Source: Actinomycetota bacterium (GTDB lineage Bacteria; Actinomycetota; Actinomycetes; Mycobacteriales; JACQDL01). From it: a DNA stretch of 64,000 nt. The notes beneath the pieces were generated by a model. That model was not told the origin of the DNA. It did no database searches and saw only the letters and a program-made list of their open reading frames with translations. This document shows positions 25,773-34,013 of this stretch, piece by piece. Each line of letters opens with the position of its first letter. Within the stretch, counting starts at the first letter, position 1. A program made the position numbers and the translations under genes. The DNA lies in NCBI GenBank assembly GCA_016201065.1, contig JACQDL010000055.1, positions 59,158-123,157 on the forward strand, read 5' to 3'.

Positions 25773-26471
25773 GTGAGTGAGACGACGGGAACCGAACGAG
25801 CCACGACGGATGGCCGCGCCGACGACGCGGGACTGTTCGGCGACCTGCCGGCATCCGTCCGCTTCGAGTTCGACGCGGCCAGCCGCTTCGCGCGCGACGC
25901 CGCGCGGCAGTACCAGATGTGCCTGGACAGCCGGGACTCCGACGGACTGCCCGCGCACCGGCCGAACGCTTGGGCGCTCCTGTTCGGACAACCCGGCCAC
26001 ACCGAGCTGACGATCAGCGGGATCGAGTTCGTGCCGAACGTCCGCGGCAGCGACAAGACCGTCATCGCCGAGTTCGAGGCTGCGATCGTGCCCCGGTTCG
26101 GTGAGGCCTACCGGAATCCGGAGCGAGGGTTCTGGTGCGACGAACGGGCGGTGCTGGCGGCGATCATGCGCCAGGCCGAGAACGGCCTGGAGTTGCTGGG
26201 ATCCGTCCATTCGCATCCGGACTGGCACGAGGTCGGGCCGCCGCACGAACGGCACTTGCGCCTGAGTGAGCACCCGACGCGGATGGACGAGTACCTCTTC
26301 CAGCAGTCGCGCTGGCCGGTGAACGTCATCTGGTACGTGAGCGGCGGCGACGCCGGTGCGATCCATCGGGTGGCGGCCTGGCGAGCCGGTCCGCGCCAGT
26401 GCGAGCGCCTGGATCTGGCGATGCCGGCGGCGCTCCACGACGAATTCGACATGGCATCGGCCCGCTCCTAG
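25773..26471 (+). CDS. JAMM/MPN+ metalloprotein, deubiquitinase-like sulfurtransferase
   Basis: A 232-residue JAMM-domain protein. ELLGSVHSHPDWHEVG supplies the two metal His residues, and PTRMDEYLF gives a P-S/T-x-x-D metal site after an unusually long loop. The upstream catalytic Glu would be in VIAEFEAAIV. JAMM proteins cut isopeptide or C-terminal bonds of ubiquitin-like proteins. In the chuangxinmycin pathway the homologue (Cxm3, by memory) works as a sulfurtransferase with the ThiS-like carrier Cxm4. The carrier gene is next in the operon. GGGGAGGAC precedes GTG 25773. Confidence 0.88.
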   Translation: MSETTGTERATTDGRADDAGLFGDLPASVRFEFDAASRFARDAARQYQMCLDSRDSDGLPAHRPNAWALLFGQPGHTELTISGIEFVPNVRGSDKTVIAEFEAAIVPRFGEAYRNPERGFWCDERAVLAAIMRQAENGLELLGSVHSHPDWHEVGPPHERHLRLSEHPTRMDEYLFQQSRWPVNVIWYVSGGDAGAIHRVAAWRAGPRQCERLDLAMPAALHDEFDMASARS

Positions 26472-26524
26472 CGACGCGCCGACGAAGGTGAGATCGAGCT
26501 GACCCCGCTGAGGAAGGACAAGAC

Positions 26525-26845
26525 ATGCCCGACGACTCACACGGCGTGGTAACCGTCAGGCTGCCCGCGGCCTTTCACGGACTGTCCGGTGGAAGGCGGC
26601 AGTTGCCGATCGAGGGTGGCACGGTCGGGGAGGTGCTCGCCGGTCTCGGCCAGGCCTGCCCCGGCCTGCTCGAGCGGCTGGTGGACCAAGAGGGCGCCAT
26701 GAAGCGCTACGTCAACATCTATCGGAACGATAACGACATCAGGGTCCTCGACGGGCTCGAGACGAAGGTCGAACAGCAGGACGTGATTTGGATAGTGCCG
26801 GCGGTCGCGGGTGGCAGCCGGCCGGACCCGGTATGGGAGTCGTGA
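26525..26845 (+). CDS. ThiS/MoaD-like sulfur carrier with C-terminal extension
   Basis: A 106-residue beta-grasp carrier (VTVRLPAAFHGLSGGRRQLP, then VNIYRNDNDIRVLDGLETKV, DVIWIVPAVAGG). Unlike MoaD, the Gly-Gly (about residues 96-97) is followed by nine residues, SRPDPVWES, so a protease must trim it before thiocarboxylation; the JAMM gene next door is the obvious candidate. It probably delivers sulfur to the indole-derived precursor. GAGGAAGG precedes the ATG. Its stop overlaps the P450 start. No dedicated E1-like activating gene is present, so a housekeeping MoeZ-type enzyme is inferred. Confidence 0.88.
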   Translation: MPDDSHGVVTVRLPAAFHGLSGGRRQLPIEGGTVGEVLAGLGQACPGLLERLVDQEGAMKRYVNIYRNDNDIRVLDGLETKVEQQDVIWIVPAVAGGSRPDPVWES

Positions 26846-28059
26846 TGTCGGACGTGTTGCCTTCGGAGTTCTTCACCCATCCTGGTCCGTCTCCCCACGC
26901 GGCGACCGCAGAGCTTAGGGCGAAATGTCCGGTCCACCGTATCGACTATCCACCGGGCACGCAGGCCTACGCGGTCCTCGGCCAGCAGGTGGTCGAGGAG
27001 GCTCTCGGCGACTCGCGCCTGTCCAAGGAGGTCGAGAACCTGCCGCCCCGCTACCGGGACAAGGCCCTGGCCACCAGCCTGCTCATGGTCCGCAACCTCG
27101 GTTTCGCCGACCCGCCCGCGCACGCCCGGTTGCGCCGGCCGATCAGTCGCGCGTTCCAGCCGGCCCGCATCGCCGCGCTCCGGCCGCGCGTCCAGGAGGT
27201 CGTTGACGATCTCATCGACGACTTCCCGGAGTCCGGTCGCATCGAGCTGCTGAGCGCCTTCGCCCTGCCGCTGCCGCTCATCGTGATCTGCGAGTACCTC
27301 GGGATACCGACCGAGGACCGGACGCTGTTCCAGAAGTGGGGCTACGTCCTCAGCCAGGACCCGTTCCACATCCCGGAGGCGACGCTCAAGGAGTCGACCG
27401 ACGAGTTCGTCGACTACTTCACCGAGCTGACCGCGCGGCGCCGCGGGAACCTGACCGACGACCTGATGAGCGAGCTGGTCCGGGCCAGGGACGAGGGCGT
27501 GTTCAGCGAGCGGGAGATGCTGTCCACGACCCTGCTGCTGATCATCGCCGGACACAAGACGGTCGCCAACATGATCGGCAACGGCGCGGCGCTGCTGCTC
27601 ACCCACCCCGAGCAGCTCGACCGGCTCCGCGCCAACCCCGAGCTCGTCCCGTCGGCGGTCGAGGAGATCCTTCGCTACGAGGGGTCCGCCTCCTGGGCCT
27701 CGCTGCGGGTCGCGGCCGAGGACATGGAACTTGGCCAGGTGAACATCCCCAAGGGAAGCTTCGTGCACCTGTCGCTGTCCGCCGCGGGTCACGATGCGGA
27801 GGTGTACGACGACCCGGAGCGCTTCGACGTGACCCGGTCGCCGAACCGTCACCTGGGTTTCGGCCACGGCGCCCACTTTTGCCTGGGCGCTCCGCTGGGT
27901 CGGCTCCAGGGCGAGGTCGCCTTCACCACGCTGCTGCGCCGGCTGCCCGGCCTCGAACTGGCGGTGGCTCCGGAGGAGATCACCTGGCTCGCCGACAGCT
28001 CGCTCAGTCGCGGCCTGGAGGCCCTCCCCCTACGGGTGCGGGAACGGTTGCCCCGATGA
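26845..28059 (+). CDS. cxnD: Cytochrome P450, C-S ring-closing candidate
   Basis: A 404-residue class I P450. The I-helix motif is IIAGHKTVANM, ExxR is in VEEILRYEG, and the heme-Cys loop is GFGHGAHFCLGAPLG. ADPPAHARLRRPISRAF is typical of actinomycete P450s. The acid before the I-helix Thr (usually Glu or Asp) is Lys here, which fits non-hydroxylating chemistry. In chuangxinmycin biosynthesis CxnD closes the dihydrothiopyran ring between sulfur and indole C4. The start overlaps the sulfur-carrier stop (TGATG). Confidence 0.9.
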   Translation: MSDVLPSEFFTHPGPSPHAATAELRAKCPVHRIDYPPGTQAYAVLGQQVVEEALGDSRLSKEVENLPPRYRDKALATSLLMVRNLGFADPPAHARLRRPISRAFQPARIAALRPRVQEVVDDLIDDFPESGRIELLSAFALPLPLIVICEYLGIPTEDRTLFQKWGYVLSQDPFHIPEATLKESTDEFVDYFTELTARRRGNLTDDLMSELVRARDEGVFSEREMLSTTLLLIIAGHKTVANMIGNGAALLLTHPEQLDRLRANPELVPSAVEEILRYEGSASWASLRVAAEDMELGQVNIPKGSFVHLSLSAAGHDAEVYDDPERFDVTRSPNRHLGFGHGAHFCLGAPLGRLQGEVAFTTLLRRLPGLELAVAPEEITWLADSSLSRGLEALPLRVRERLPR

Positions 28060-28114
28060 GGGGTGGTCGTCACGGCGTCGCACCTGAGCGGGAAGCACTG
28101 GAGAGCGAGGAACG

Positions 28115-29068
28115 ATGACCAGACAGTCGGGCAGCCCGCGCATCGCCGTGGTCGGAGCCGGCGGGGTGGGCGGCTATCTCGGCGGGCGGCTCGCCGCCGC
28201 CGGGCACGACGTGCGGTTCCTGGTCCGCGGCGCGGGCCTCGCCGCGCTCCGGCGAACCGGGTTGCGGGTCACGACCGACACGATCGGATGGTCCGTGCCG
28301 GAGCTGCGGGCGTCGGACGCCCCGTCGCACATCGGCGAGGTCGACTTCGTGCTGCTCTGCGTCAAGACGCCGCAGCTGCCGGTGGCCGTGGAGGCGCTGG
28401 GCCCGATGATCGGCGCGGACACCGCCGTGATCACCATCCAGAACGGGGTCGAGGCGCCGGAGCAGGTCGCCGCCGGGATCGGCCGTGACCGGGTGCTCCC
28501 CGGCATGGTCCGGGTGGTCGCCACGAAGGTCGGGCCGGGCGATGTGCGGCATGTGGGCGCTCCCGGAGCGGTCGGCTTCGCGGAGTGGGACGGCAGGGAG
28601 TCCGAACGGGTCGTACGACTCCGCGACGCGCTGCGAGACGCACAGGTGACGGCGTTGGAACCGACCGACATCTGGGTCGCGCTGTGGATGAAGTTCCTGC
28701 TGCTCGCCCCGGTCGGCAGTCTGGGGGCGGCCACGGGCGGGGCGACCATCGGTGAGCTCCGGTCGCGGGCCGGCACCCGGCGGCTGCTGATCACCGGCAT
28801 GCGGGAGGTGCACGAAACCGGCACCGCGCTCGGGATCGCGCTGCCGGCGGATGCGGTGGACAACGCCATCACGGTCATGGACCAGCAGCAACCTGAGGTC
28901 ACCACCTCGCTGCAACAGGACATCCTCGCGGGCCGGCCGTCCGAACTCGATGCGTGGACCGGGGCCGTTGTTCGCCTCGCCGACCGGGCGGGCCGGGCCG
29001 CACCAGTGCACGAGATGCTCTACGAGCTGCTGGCCGCGCGCGTCAGCCACGTTTCCAGCAGCAACTGA
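28115..29068 (+). CDS. Ketopantoate-reductase-family oxidoreductase
   Basis: A 317-residue NAD(P)H-dependent enzyme with a Rossmann N-terminus (IAVVGAGGVGGYLGGRLAAA), LLCVKTPQL, QNGVEAPEQVAA, a catalytic-Lys region (DIWVALWMKFLLLAP) and the C-terminal LQQDILAGRPSELDAWTGAV. The family reduces alpha-keto acids, so it could act on an indolepyruvate-derived (thio)keto intermediate; this is inference from position. GAGCGAGGAACG precedes ATG 28115. Confidence 0.85.
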   Translation: MTRQSGSPRIAVVGAGGVGGYLGGRLAAAGHDVRFLVRGAGLAALRRTGLRVTTDTIGWSVPELRASDAPSHIGEVDFVLLCVKTPQLPVAVEALGPMIGADTAVITIQNGVEAPEQVAAGIGRDRVLPGMVRVVATKVGPGDVRHVGAPGAVGFAEWDGRESERVVRLRDALRDAQVTALEPTDIWVALWMKFLLLAPVGSLGAATGGATIGELRSRAGTRRLLITGMREVHETGTALGIALPADAVDNAITVMDQQQPEVTTSLQQDILAGRPSELDAWTGAVVRLADRAGRAAPVHEMLYELLAARVSHVSSSN

Positions 29069-29082
29069 ATTGGCAGGTCTTG

Positions 29083-30519
29083 GTGCACGTCAACGTTTCC
29101 GCGTCCGCTGCGACGATGGCCCGCCGCCCGACAATGACACTGGTCGCCGTCGGTACGGCGGTGCTGTCGTACGCGTTGATGCAGACCATGGTCGTGCCGG
29201 CGCTGCACGTGCTCCAGCAGGACATGCGCACCACCGCGACATGGTCGGCATGGATCCTGAGCGTGTTCCTCCTGACCAGCGCGGCAACCACGCCCTTGCT
29301 GAGCCGGCTCGCCGACCGGTACGGCCGGCGCCGGATGCTGTTGGTCGTCCTCGGTATCTACCTGGTGGGCACGGTCGGTGCCGCGGCGGTGAACAGCATC
29401 GGCCTGTTGATCGCCTGCCGGGCCGTGCAGGGCGTCAGCCTGGCCGCCCTGCCGATCTCATTCGGCGTCGTGGGTGATGCCCTGCCGGCCGCGCGCCAAC
29501 GTGCCGGGCACGGCCTGGTGTCCGGGGCGATCGGCGTCGGCGCGGGCATCGGCCTGGTCGTAGGCGGCGGCGTCACCGACCACGCCTCCTGGCGTTGGCT
29601 GTTCGTGCTGACCGCGGTGCTCGTGGTGGTCGCGATCGGCCTGGTGGCCCGCTACGTGCCGACCGACCGGCCAGGGGGTGCCGGGTCGGTAGACCTGGCC
29701 GGTGCAGCGCTGCTCGCGCTGCTGCTGGTCGCGGTGCTGCTTATCCTGACCGAAGGGCCGGCGTGGGGCTGGACCGACCCGGGCACCTTCGCGCTGTTCG
29801 GGGCCGCGCTGGTTCTGCTGGTCGTGCTGGTCGCGGTGGAGCGACGGGCCAATGCCCCGCTGATCGACCCCGCCGTTGTCGCGGGCGGAGCACTCCGGGC
29901 GGTCCACGTCGCTGCATTCATCTTCGGCCTCGTCTCGTTCGTGTTCTACGTCTCGCTGCCGGCCTTCGCGCAGACCGCGCCGGGGCAACCGCTGCCGGGC
30001 GGCGGGACCGTCGGCTACGGACTGGGGGCGGGAGTCACCATCGCGGGCCTGATCCTGCTGCCGGGTTCGGTCGTCCTGCTGCCGGCGGGTCCGCTGGGCA
30101 GCTACCTGTACCGGCACTTCTCGGCCCGGGTCGTGCTGCTCGCCAGCTTCCTGGTCATGGCCGCAGGCGCCGTGGCGCTGGCGGTGTGGAATGCGACCGG
30201 CTGGGAGCTGACGGCCGGCTATCTGGTCGTGGGCGCCGGTTCGGGCGTGGTGCTCGGTAGTCTGCCCGCCCTGATCAGCTCGCTGACCGAGGCCCGCCGC
30301 GCGGCGACGGCCAACGGCGTGAACACCGTGCTCCGCACGGTGGGCGGTGTGGTGGGCAGCCAGCTGACCGTCGCGCTGCTCGCTGCCCAGCACGCCGCGG
30401 GTTCGGCGGTGCCGGCGCGCGCGGGGTTCACCACGGCGTTCCTGGTCGCCGCGGGCTTCGCCATGGTCGGCGGACTGGCCTGCTGGGCGGTGACCGTCCG
30501 GTTCGACGGCGGCAAGTGA
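29083..30519 (+). CDS. MFS drug exporter, DHA2-like
   Basis: A 478-residue transporter with about 14 membrane segments. The motif A region is SRLADRYGRRRMLLVVLG, and motif C-like glycines occur in VSGAIGVGAGIGLVVGGGVT. It is the last gene of the cluster, 14 bases after the oxidoreductase, and probably exports the product. GTG 29083 is chosen for spacing; ATG 29116 is an alternative directly before the first membrane helix. Confidence 0.88.
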   Translation: MHVNVSASAATMARRPTMTLVAVGTAVLSYALMQTMVVPALHVLQQDMRTTATWSAWILSVFLLTSAATTPLLSRLADRYGRRRMLLVVLGIYLVGTVGAAAVNSIGLLIACRAVQGVSLAALPISFGVVGDALPAARQRAGHGLVSGAIGVGAGIGLVVGGGVTDHASWRWLFVLTAVLVVVAIGLVARYVPTDRPGGAGSVDLAGAALLALLLVAVLLILTEGPAWGWTDPGTFALFGAALVLLVVLVAVERRANAPLIDPAVVAGGALRAVHVAAFIFGLVSFVFYVSLPAFAQTAPGQPLPGGGTVGYGLGAGVTIAGLILLPGSVVLLPAGPLGSYLYRHFSARVVLLASFLVMAAGAVALAVWNATGWELTAGYLVVGAGSGVVLGSLPALISSLTEARRAATANGVNTVLRTVGGVVGSQLTVALLAAQHAAGSAVPARAGFTTAFLVAAGFAMVGGLACWAVTVRFDGGK

Positions 30520-31274
30520 GGTCGGATCACACCGGCCACGCGCCGCACGCGATCGTCGGCGGAGCGCTCCGACTTGAAGTGCCCGTTCCTGCAGGACTCC
30601 GGACCCGCCCTGCGGCTTGACCCCGACGATCTGTTTGATGGGCGCTGCCATGCGACATGCCAACCAGAAGACGCCCGCCGTGTTCGACGCCAATACCGAC
30701 AAACGACGCGCCAAGGGCACGTGCCTCACCCTCGTCACCGGCGCGACCCCAGAGACACCGAGGGCACGTGCGCCAAGATCTGACGCCTGCTCACCCGTCA
30801 GATCCTCGCCGAACACCAGCCAGGCCCTCACCCGCGCCCCAGCGATACCGCGCGCATAGCGTCGAAACGACCACCAATTTCCGAACCAAACTAGTATCGG
30901 CGTGAGATCATGAAACACCCTCTCAGGTAGTCCGTCTGGCCGGCCTGCTAGCTGGGACCCCGCCGGGGCGCCCAGCCGAGTCAGTCGCGACCCGCCCGTT
31001 GATCGACGGTGAACCCCACGAACCACCACCGGCCCCAGGCCGGGACCACAGCCAACAGGCGCAGTGCCCACCCAGGCCGGTCCGGTCAATAGCCAGGCAA
31101 AGCAGGCTTCCTACCGCCGGGCGACCTCCCTGGCGAGGGATTACTGCCGGGGCGGTGGATTACGGCGCTGCTCCAAGGCCAGGAGCCTCACTACACCGGT
31201 ACAACGGCGCGGTAGGTGATCACAACCTCACTGTGCTTCCGCAGCTCAGGCACTGTCGCGGATGCTTCGCGGGC
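30520..31274. other. Non-coding or decayed stretch beyond the cluster
   Basis: About 750 bases without a convincing gene. A minus-strand frame (VRAWLVFGEDLTGEQASDLG and on to IKQIVGVKPQGG) looks protein-like, but it has no start or family I can name. Probably a decayed gene at the island edge. Confidence 0.35.
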
Positions 31275-31288
31275 CCTGCCGGGGGCAC
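31275..31288 (+). repeat. 14-bp direct repeat, right copy
   Basis: cctgccgggggcac, identical to the 3' end of tRNA-Arg at 20288-20301, 10,987 bases away in the same orientation. Candidate right attachment remnant; the rest of the tRNA is not conserved here. Confidence 0.4.
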
Positions 31289-31293
31289 CCACT

Positions 31294-31338
31294 CTGATGC
31301 GATGAAGGAGCGGAGGCCACGCTCCTTCATCGCATCAG
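31294..31338. terminator. Strong hairpin, 19-bp perfect stem
   Basis: ctgatgcgatgaaggagcg and cgctccttcatcgcatcag pair exactly with a 7-nt loop. The stop codon of the minus-strand gene lies inside it. Likely terminator for that gene, possibly bidirectional. Confidence 0.85.
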
Positions 31339-32051
31339 ATCCCGGGCAGACCGCGGCGGCGTACCAGCCACTCGGCAACGACGATGTTGGGTACCCAACA
31401 CAGGAACGGAACGGCCCAGTAGGCGTTGGCGAACATGTGGCTGGACACCTCGGGGGTGACCGTGCCGTGCAGGAACGGCACCTGGACCACGATGAGCAAG
31501 CCGGTCCACGCGCGCAACGTCACCGCCGCGTAGGTCAGCGCGAAGTTGCGGATCATCCACGCCTGGTGCGAGGCGAAGTCGCGGCCTCGTGCGGCGCGGT
31601 AGGCCCGTAGTGCGGTGTACAGCCACAGCACGGCCAGGGTGCCGAATCCGAAGAAGCCGTCGAAGCCCGCACGGTTGACCGGGGCGATACCCAGCCCGGC
31701 GATGCCGGCCACCGCGACCGCGATCAGGTAGACCCGCCCGGTCGCCTGGTGCAGTGCGGGTCGGCGTTGGCGCAGCCGGGCCAGGAACTGTACTGGGCCC
31801 ACCATCAGCGCGATACCGCCGAACAGCACGTGCACGTAGAACGCGACCTGTACCGGCACCGGCCGGTGCGCGTAGTTGTCGGCCAGGCCCCCCCTCGAAC
31901 TGGCGAGCTGGGCCAGGCTGCTGGTCAGGTAGGGGCCCACGGCGAAGGCGACGATCGCTAGCGAGCTCAGGGTGATCCAGAGCCAGCCGCCCCGGGCCCG
32001 GGGCGCCGAGGTCCGGGAAGGCGCTGCGGCGGGCGAGGTGGTGGTCGTCAT
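31335..32051 (-). CDS. DUF2306-type membrane protein
   Basis: A 238-residue protein with about seven membrane segments: ITLSSLAIVAFAVGPYLTSS, FYVHVLFGGIALMVGPVQFL, VYLIAVAVAGIAGLGIAP and others. Conserved His residues occur in the helices (YVHVLFGGIAL, PALHQATGRVYL, DFASHQAWMIRNFALT), a DUF2306 pattern. Function unknown. It is divergent from a TetR gene with two repeat operators between them, so it is probably the regulated target. ATG 32051. Confidence 0.8.
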   Translation of the reverse strand: MTTTTSPAAAPSRTSAPRARGGWLWITLSSLAIVAFAVGPYLTSSLAQLASSRGGLADNYAHRPVPVQVAFYVHVLFGGIALMVGPVQFLARLRQRRPALHQATGRVYLIAVAVAGIAGLGIAPVNRAGFDGFFGFGTLAVLWLYTALRAYRAARGRDFASHQAWMIRNFALTYAAVTLRAWTGLLIVVQVPFLHGTVTPEVSSHMFANAYWAVPFLCWVPNIVVAEWLVRRRGLPGI

Positions 32052-32064
32052 GATCCAGCTCCAT

Positions 32065-32120
32065 CTGATCAACGTTAAGATGTGGCTCACCATGACAGCT
32101 AGTCTGATCAGTGTCAAGAT
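32065..32120. promoter_or_regulatory. Two direct-repeat operators, TetR / DUF2306
   Basis: ctgatcaacgttaagat (32065-32081) and ctgatcagtgtcaagat (32104-32120) share 14 of 17 bases in the divergent promoter. They are likely binding sites for the adjacent TetR protein; the first overlaps the probable DUF2306 promoter, the second lies 6 bases from the tetR start. Confidence 0.6.
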
Positions 32121-32126
32121 TGCGCC

Positions 32127-32843
32127 ATGGCGTCGACCGGCCGGTACCACCACGGCAACCTGCGCGCGGCGCTGCTGGAGGCTGCCTTCGCGGCGGGGGC
32201 CAAGGGTGGACCGGAGGCGCTGGTGGTACGCGACCTGGCCCGGGTGGTCGGGGTCAGCCCTGCTGCCGCCTACCACCACTTCCAGGACCGTGGCCACCTT
32301 GTCGCGGTCGTGTCGCAGCGGGCCCGGGAGGCGCTGGCGGAGCATATGGCCGCGGCCCGGCTGGCGGTGCCCACTCGGCTCCCGGTCAAAGTACGGGCGG
32401 TGCGGCGGCTGGCCGCGGTGAGCCTGGCCTACCTCGACTTCGCCGAGCGCGAACCCGAGCTGCTGCGGATGGCGTTCGCACCGTGTGTGGCACCAGTGGG
32501 CCGCCCGGATGACCCGACCGCCTGGGGCATCCTGGTGGCGACTCTGGACGAGGTGGAGCACACCGGTGCCATGGACCCGGCCCGGCGTTCGGGCGCGGAG
32601 CTGGTGATCTGGTCCGCCCTGCATGGGTTGTCGGTCCTGCGCGGTGACGGCGCGTTCCCACCGCAGATCTCCACCGACGGCGTGGACGCGAAGGTCGTCG
32701 ACGACCTACTGGCCGCGCTGGGCTGCTCACCGGGGACGGGAACCGTCACCCGGGTCAGGTCGCCCAGCACTCGTCGGGCCCGGCCACGAACACCTGGAAA
32801 CGCGGTCGTCCCGGCGTCGCCTTCGCAACCGCCACGGGTCTGA
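32127..32843 (+). CDS. TetR-family regulator
   Basis: A 238-residue regulator. RYHHGNLRAALLEAAFAAGA and VRDLARVVGVSPAAAYHHFQ form the DNA-binding domain; the C-terminal domain resembles TetR_C_33-type (LAYLDFAEREPELLRMAFAP, WSALHGLSVLRGDG). The last 35 residues are Arg/Pro-rich and may be read-through into decayed sequence. Probable repressor of the divergent DUF2306 gene. Confidence 0.85.
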   Translation: MASTGRYHHGNLRAALLEAAFAAGAKGGPEALVVRDLARVVGVSPAAAYHHFQDRGHLVAVVSQRAREALAEHMAAARLAVPTRLPVKVRAVRRLAAVSLAYLDFAEREPELLRMAFAPCVAPVGRPDDPTAWGILVATLDEVEHTGAMDPARRSGAELVIWSALHGLSVLRGDGAFPPQISTDGVDAKVVDDLLAALGCSPGTGTVTRVRSPSTRRARPRTPGNAVVPASPSQPPRV

Positions 32844-32844
32844 T

Positions 32845-33093
32845 GCTGCCGACCGGCTCAGCCAGCGACACGGACACGCCCGCACCCACGCCCGCAGGAC
32901 CGGGTCCTTGCTCGCCGACCCGGACCGTGAGTTGGACGACAACGCGCGGGCCGACATCGCCAAAGCCCACCAGCCGGTCACCACGAAACACGAGCCTCGC
33001 AACGACGGTCAGGTGATCAGCGAGCTACCGTTCGGGGGGCCGATCTCGCCGCTGCGTTCCCGTATGCCCCCCACCCGCGCCCGCATCACCTGA
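32845..33093 (+). pseudogene. Abi-like abortive-infection protein fragment
   Basis: The frame reads DDNARADIAKAHQPVTTKHE, then NDGQVISELPFGG. This resembles the middle of Abi-family proteins of actinobacteria, which continue ELPFGFWRFL. Both ends are missing, and the frame continues from the TetR region without a start. Remnant only. Confidence 0.45.
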
Positions 33094-33095
33094 CG

Positions 33096-33935
33096 TCAGA
33101 ACCTCAAGACAGGCTGCGGGACGGCGTCCGCCAGTGGCCAGACGACCTCGGTGCGCAGCCCCTCGGGTCCGGCTCGATCGGGGCCGACGAGGTAGACCTC
33201 GCGGGGCTGCGCACCGAGGTCGCAGCCGTGCTCGGCCGCCCACGCGGCGAGCGTCTGGTAGGCGGTCCCGATTCGGTCGTAGGGGCCGGCGTGCACGGTG
33301 GTGAGGGCGTCCACCGCGGGCAGCACCCGGACGTTGACGCCCTCAGCGGCCCGAATCCAGCCGGCGACCGGGACCGCGACCTCGACGTCCACCGCATCCG
33401 GGTCGAACCCCTCGCCGTTGTAGATCGCCAACGTCGGCCCGGTGCGCCGCCCGAGCTGCTCGTGCAGCAGCCGCTCCAGCCGCCCCAGCGCAGCCCCGAA
33501 CGCCGCGGGCAGCCCGGCCAGCGGGGTGACTGCCCGGGTGCTGACGACGAGCTGCTCGGGCAGCCGGCGGCGGGCGACCTCGGAACGAGTCACCGGGTCG
33601 GTGTCGCCGAGCAACACGTCCAGCTCGCCCAGCACGACCTGCTGGTGGGCCAGCTGGTCGGCCAGCCGCGCCCGGTGGGCCGCCAGGGCCTGCCGGACGG
33701 TGCCGGGGTCGTGCTCGCCCAGCAGGCTCCGGACCTCCGCGAGCGGGACTTCGAGGTCGCGCAGCAGCCGGATCAGCCGGGCCTCGCCGAGCTGCGCAGG
33801 GCTGTAGTACCGCCGGCCGGTCACGGGGTCGACCAGGGCGGGGACCAGCAGCTCGTCCGCGTCGTACCGGCGCAGGGTCCGCACCGACAGCCGGCACGCC
33901 TGGGAGAACGCACCGATCGACAGCAGTCCCTTCAC
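33096..33935 (-). CDS. MerR regulator with GyrI-like effector domain
   Basis: A 279-residue regulator of the BmrR/TipA type. The MerR HTH is LLSIGAFSQACRLSVRTLRR with YYSPAQLGEARLIRLLRDLE, then a coiled dimerisation helix, then a GyrI/AraC-effector-like C-terminal domain (GPTLAIYNGEGFDPDAVDVE, VHAGPYDRIGTAYQTLAAWA). It probably senses a hydrophobic cation or drug. GTG 33935. It is divergent from a GyrI-like gene, its likely target. Confidence 0.87.
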   Translation of the reverse strand: MKGLLSIGAFSQACRLSVRTLRRYDADELLVPALVDPVTGRRYYSPAQLGEARLIRLLRDLEVPLAEVRSLLGEHDPGTVRQALAAHRARLADQLAHQQVVLGELDVLLGDTDPVTRSEVARRRLPEQLVVSTRAVTPLAGLPAAFGAALGRLERLLHEQLGRRTGPTLAIYNGEGFDPDAVDVEVAVPVAGWIRAAEGVNVRVLPAVDALTTVHAGPYDRIGTAYQTLAAWAAEHGCDLGAQPREVYLVGPDRAGPEGLRTEVVWPLADAVPQPVLRF

Positions 33936-33965
33936 CTGCTCGAACCTACCCGGCAGGTGAAGGGT

Positions 33966-33990
33966 TGATCCTCTCCCCGGGGGAGGTCGC
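33966..33990. promoter_or_regulatory. Candidate MerR-type operator/promoter
   Basis: ttgatcctctccccgggggagg contains a near-palindrome (cctctcc / gggggagg) between divergent MerR and GyrI-like genes. MerR activators bind palindromes inside over-long promoter spacers. Inferred from location and symmetry. Confidence 0.5.
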
Positions 33991-34013
33991 AGGCTGGTGG
34001 CGAGGAGGAAGCC

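Noticed and set aside
29458..31089. 543-aa minus-strand frame across the exporter
   Set aside because: Most of it is antisense to the MFS gene; only the part beyond 30520 could be genuine debris.
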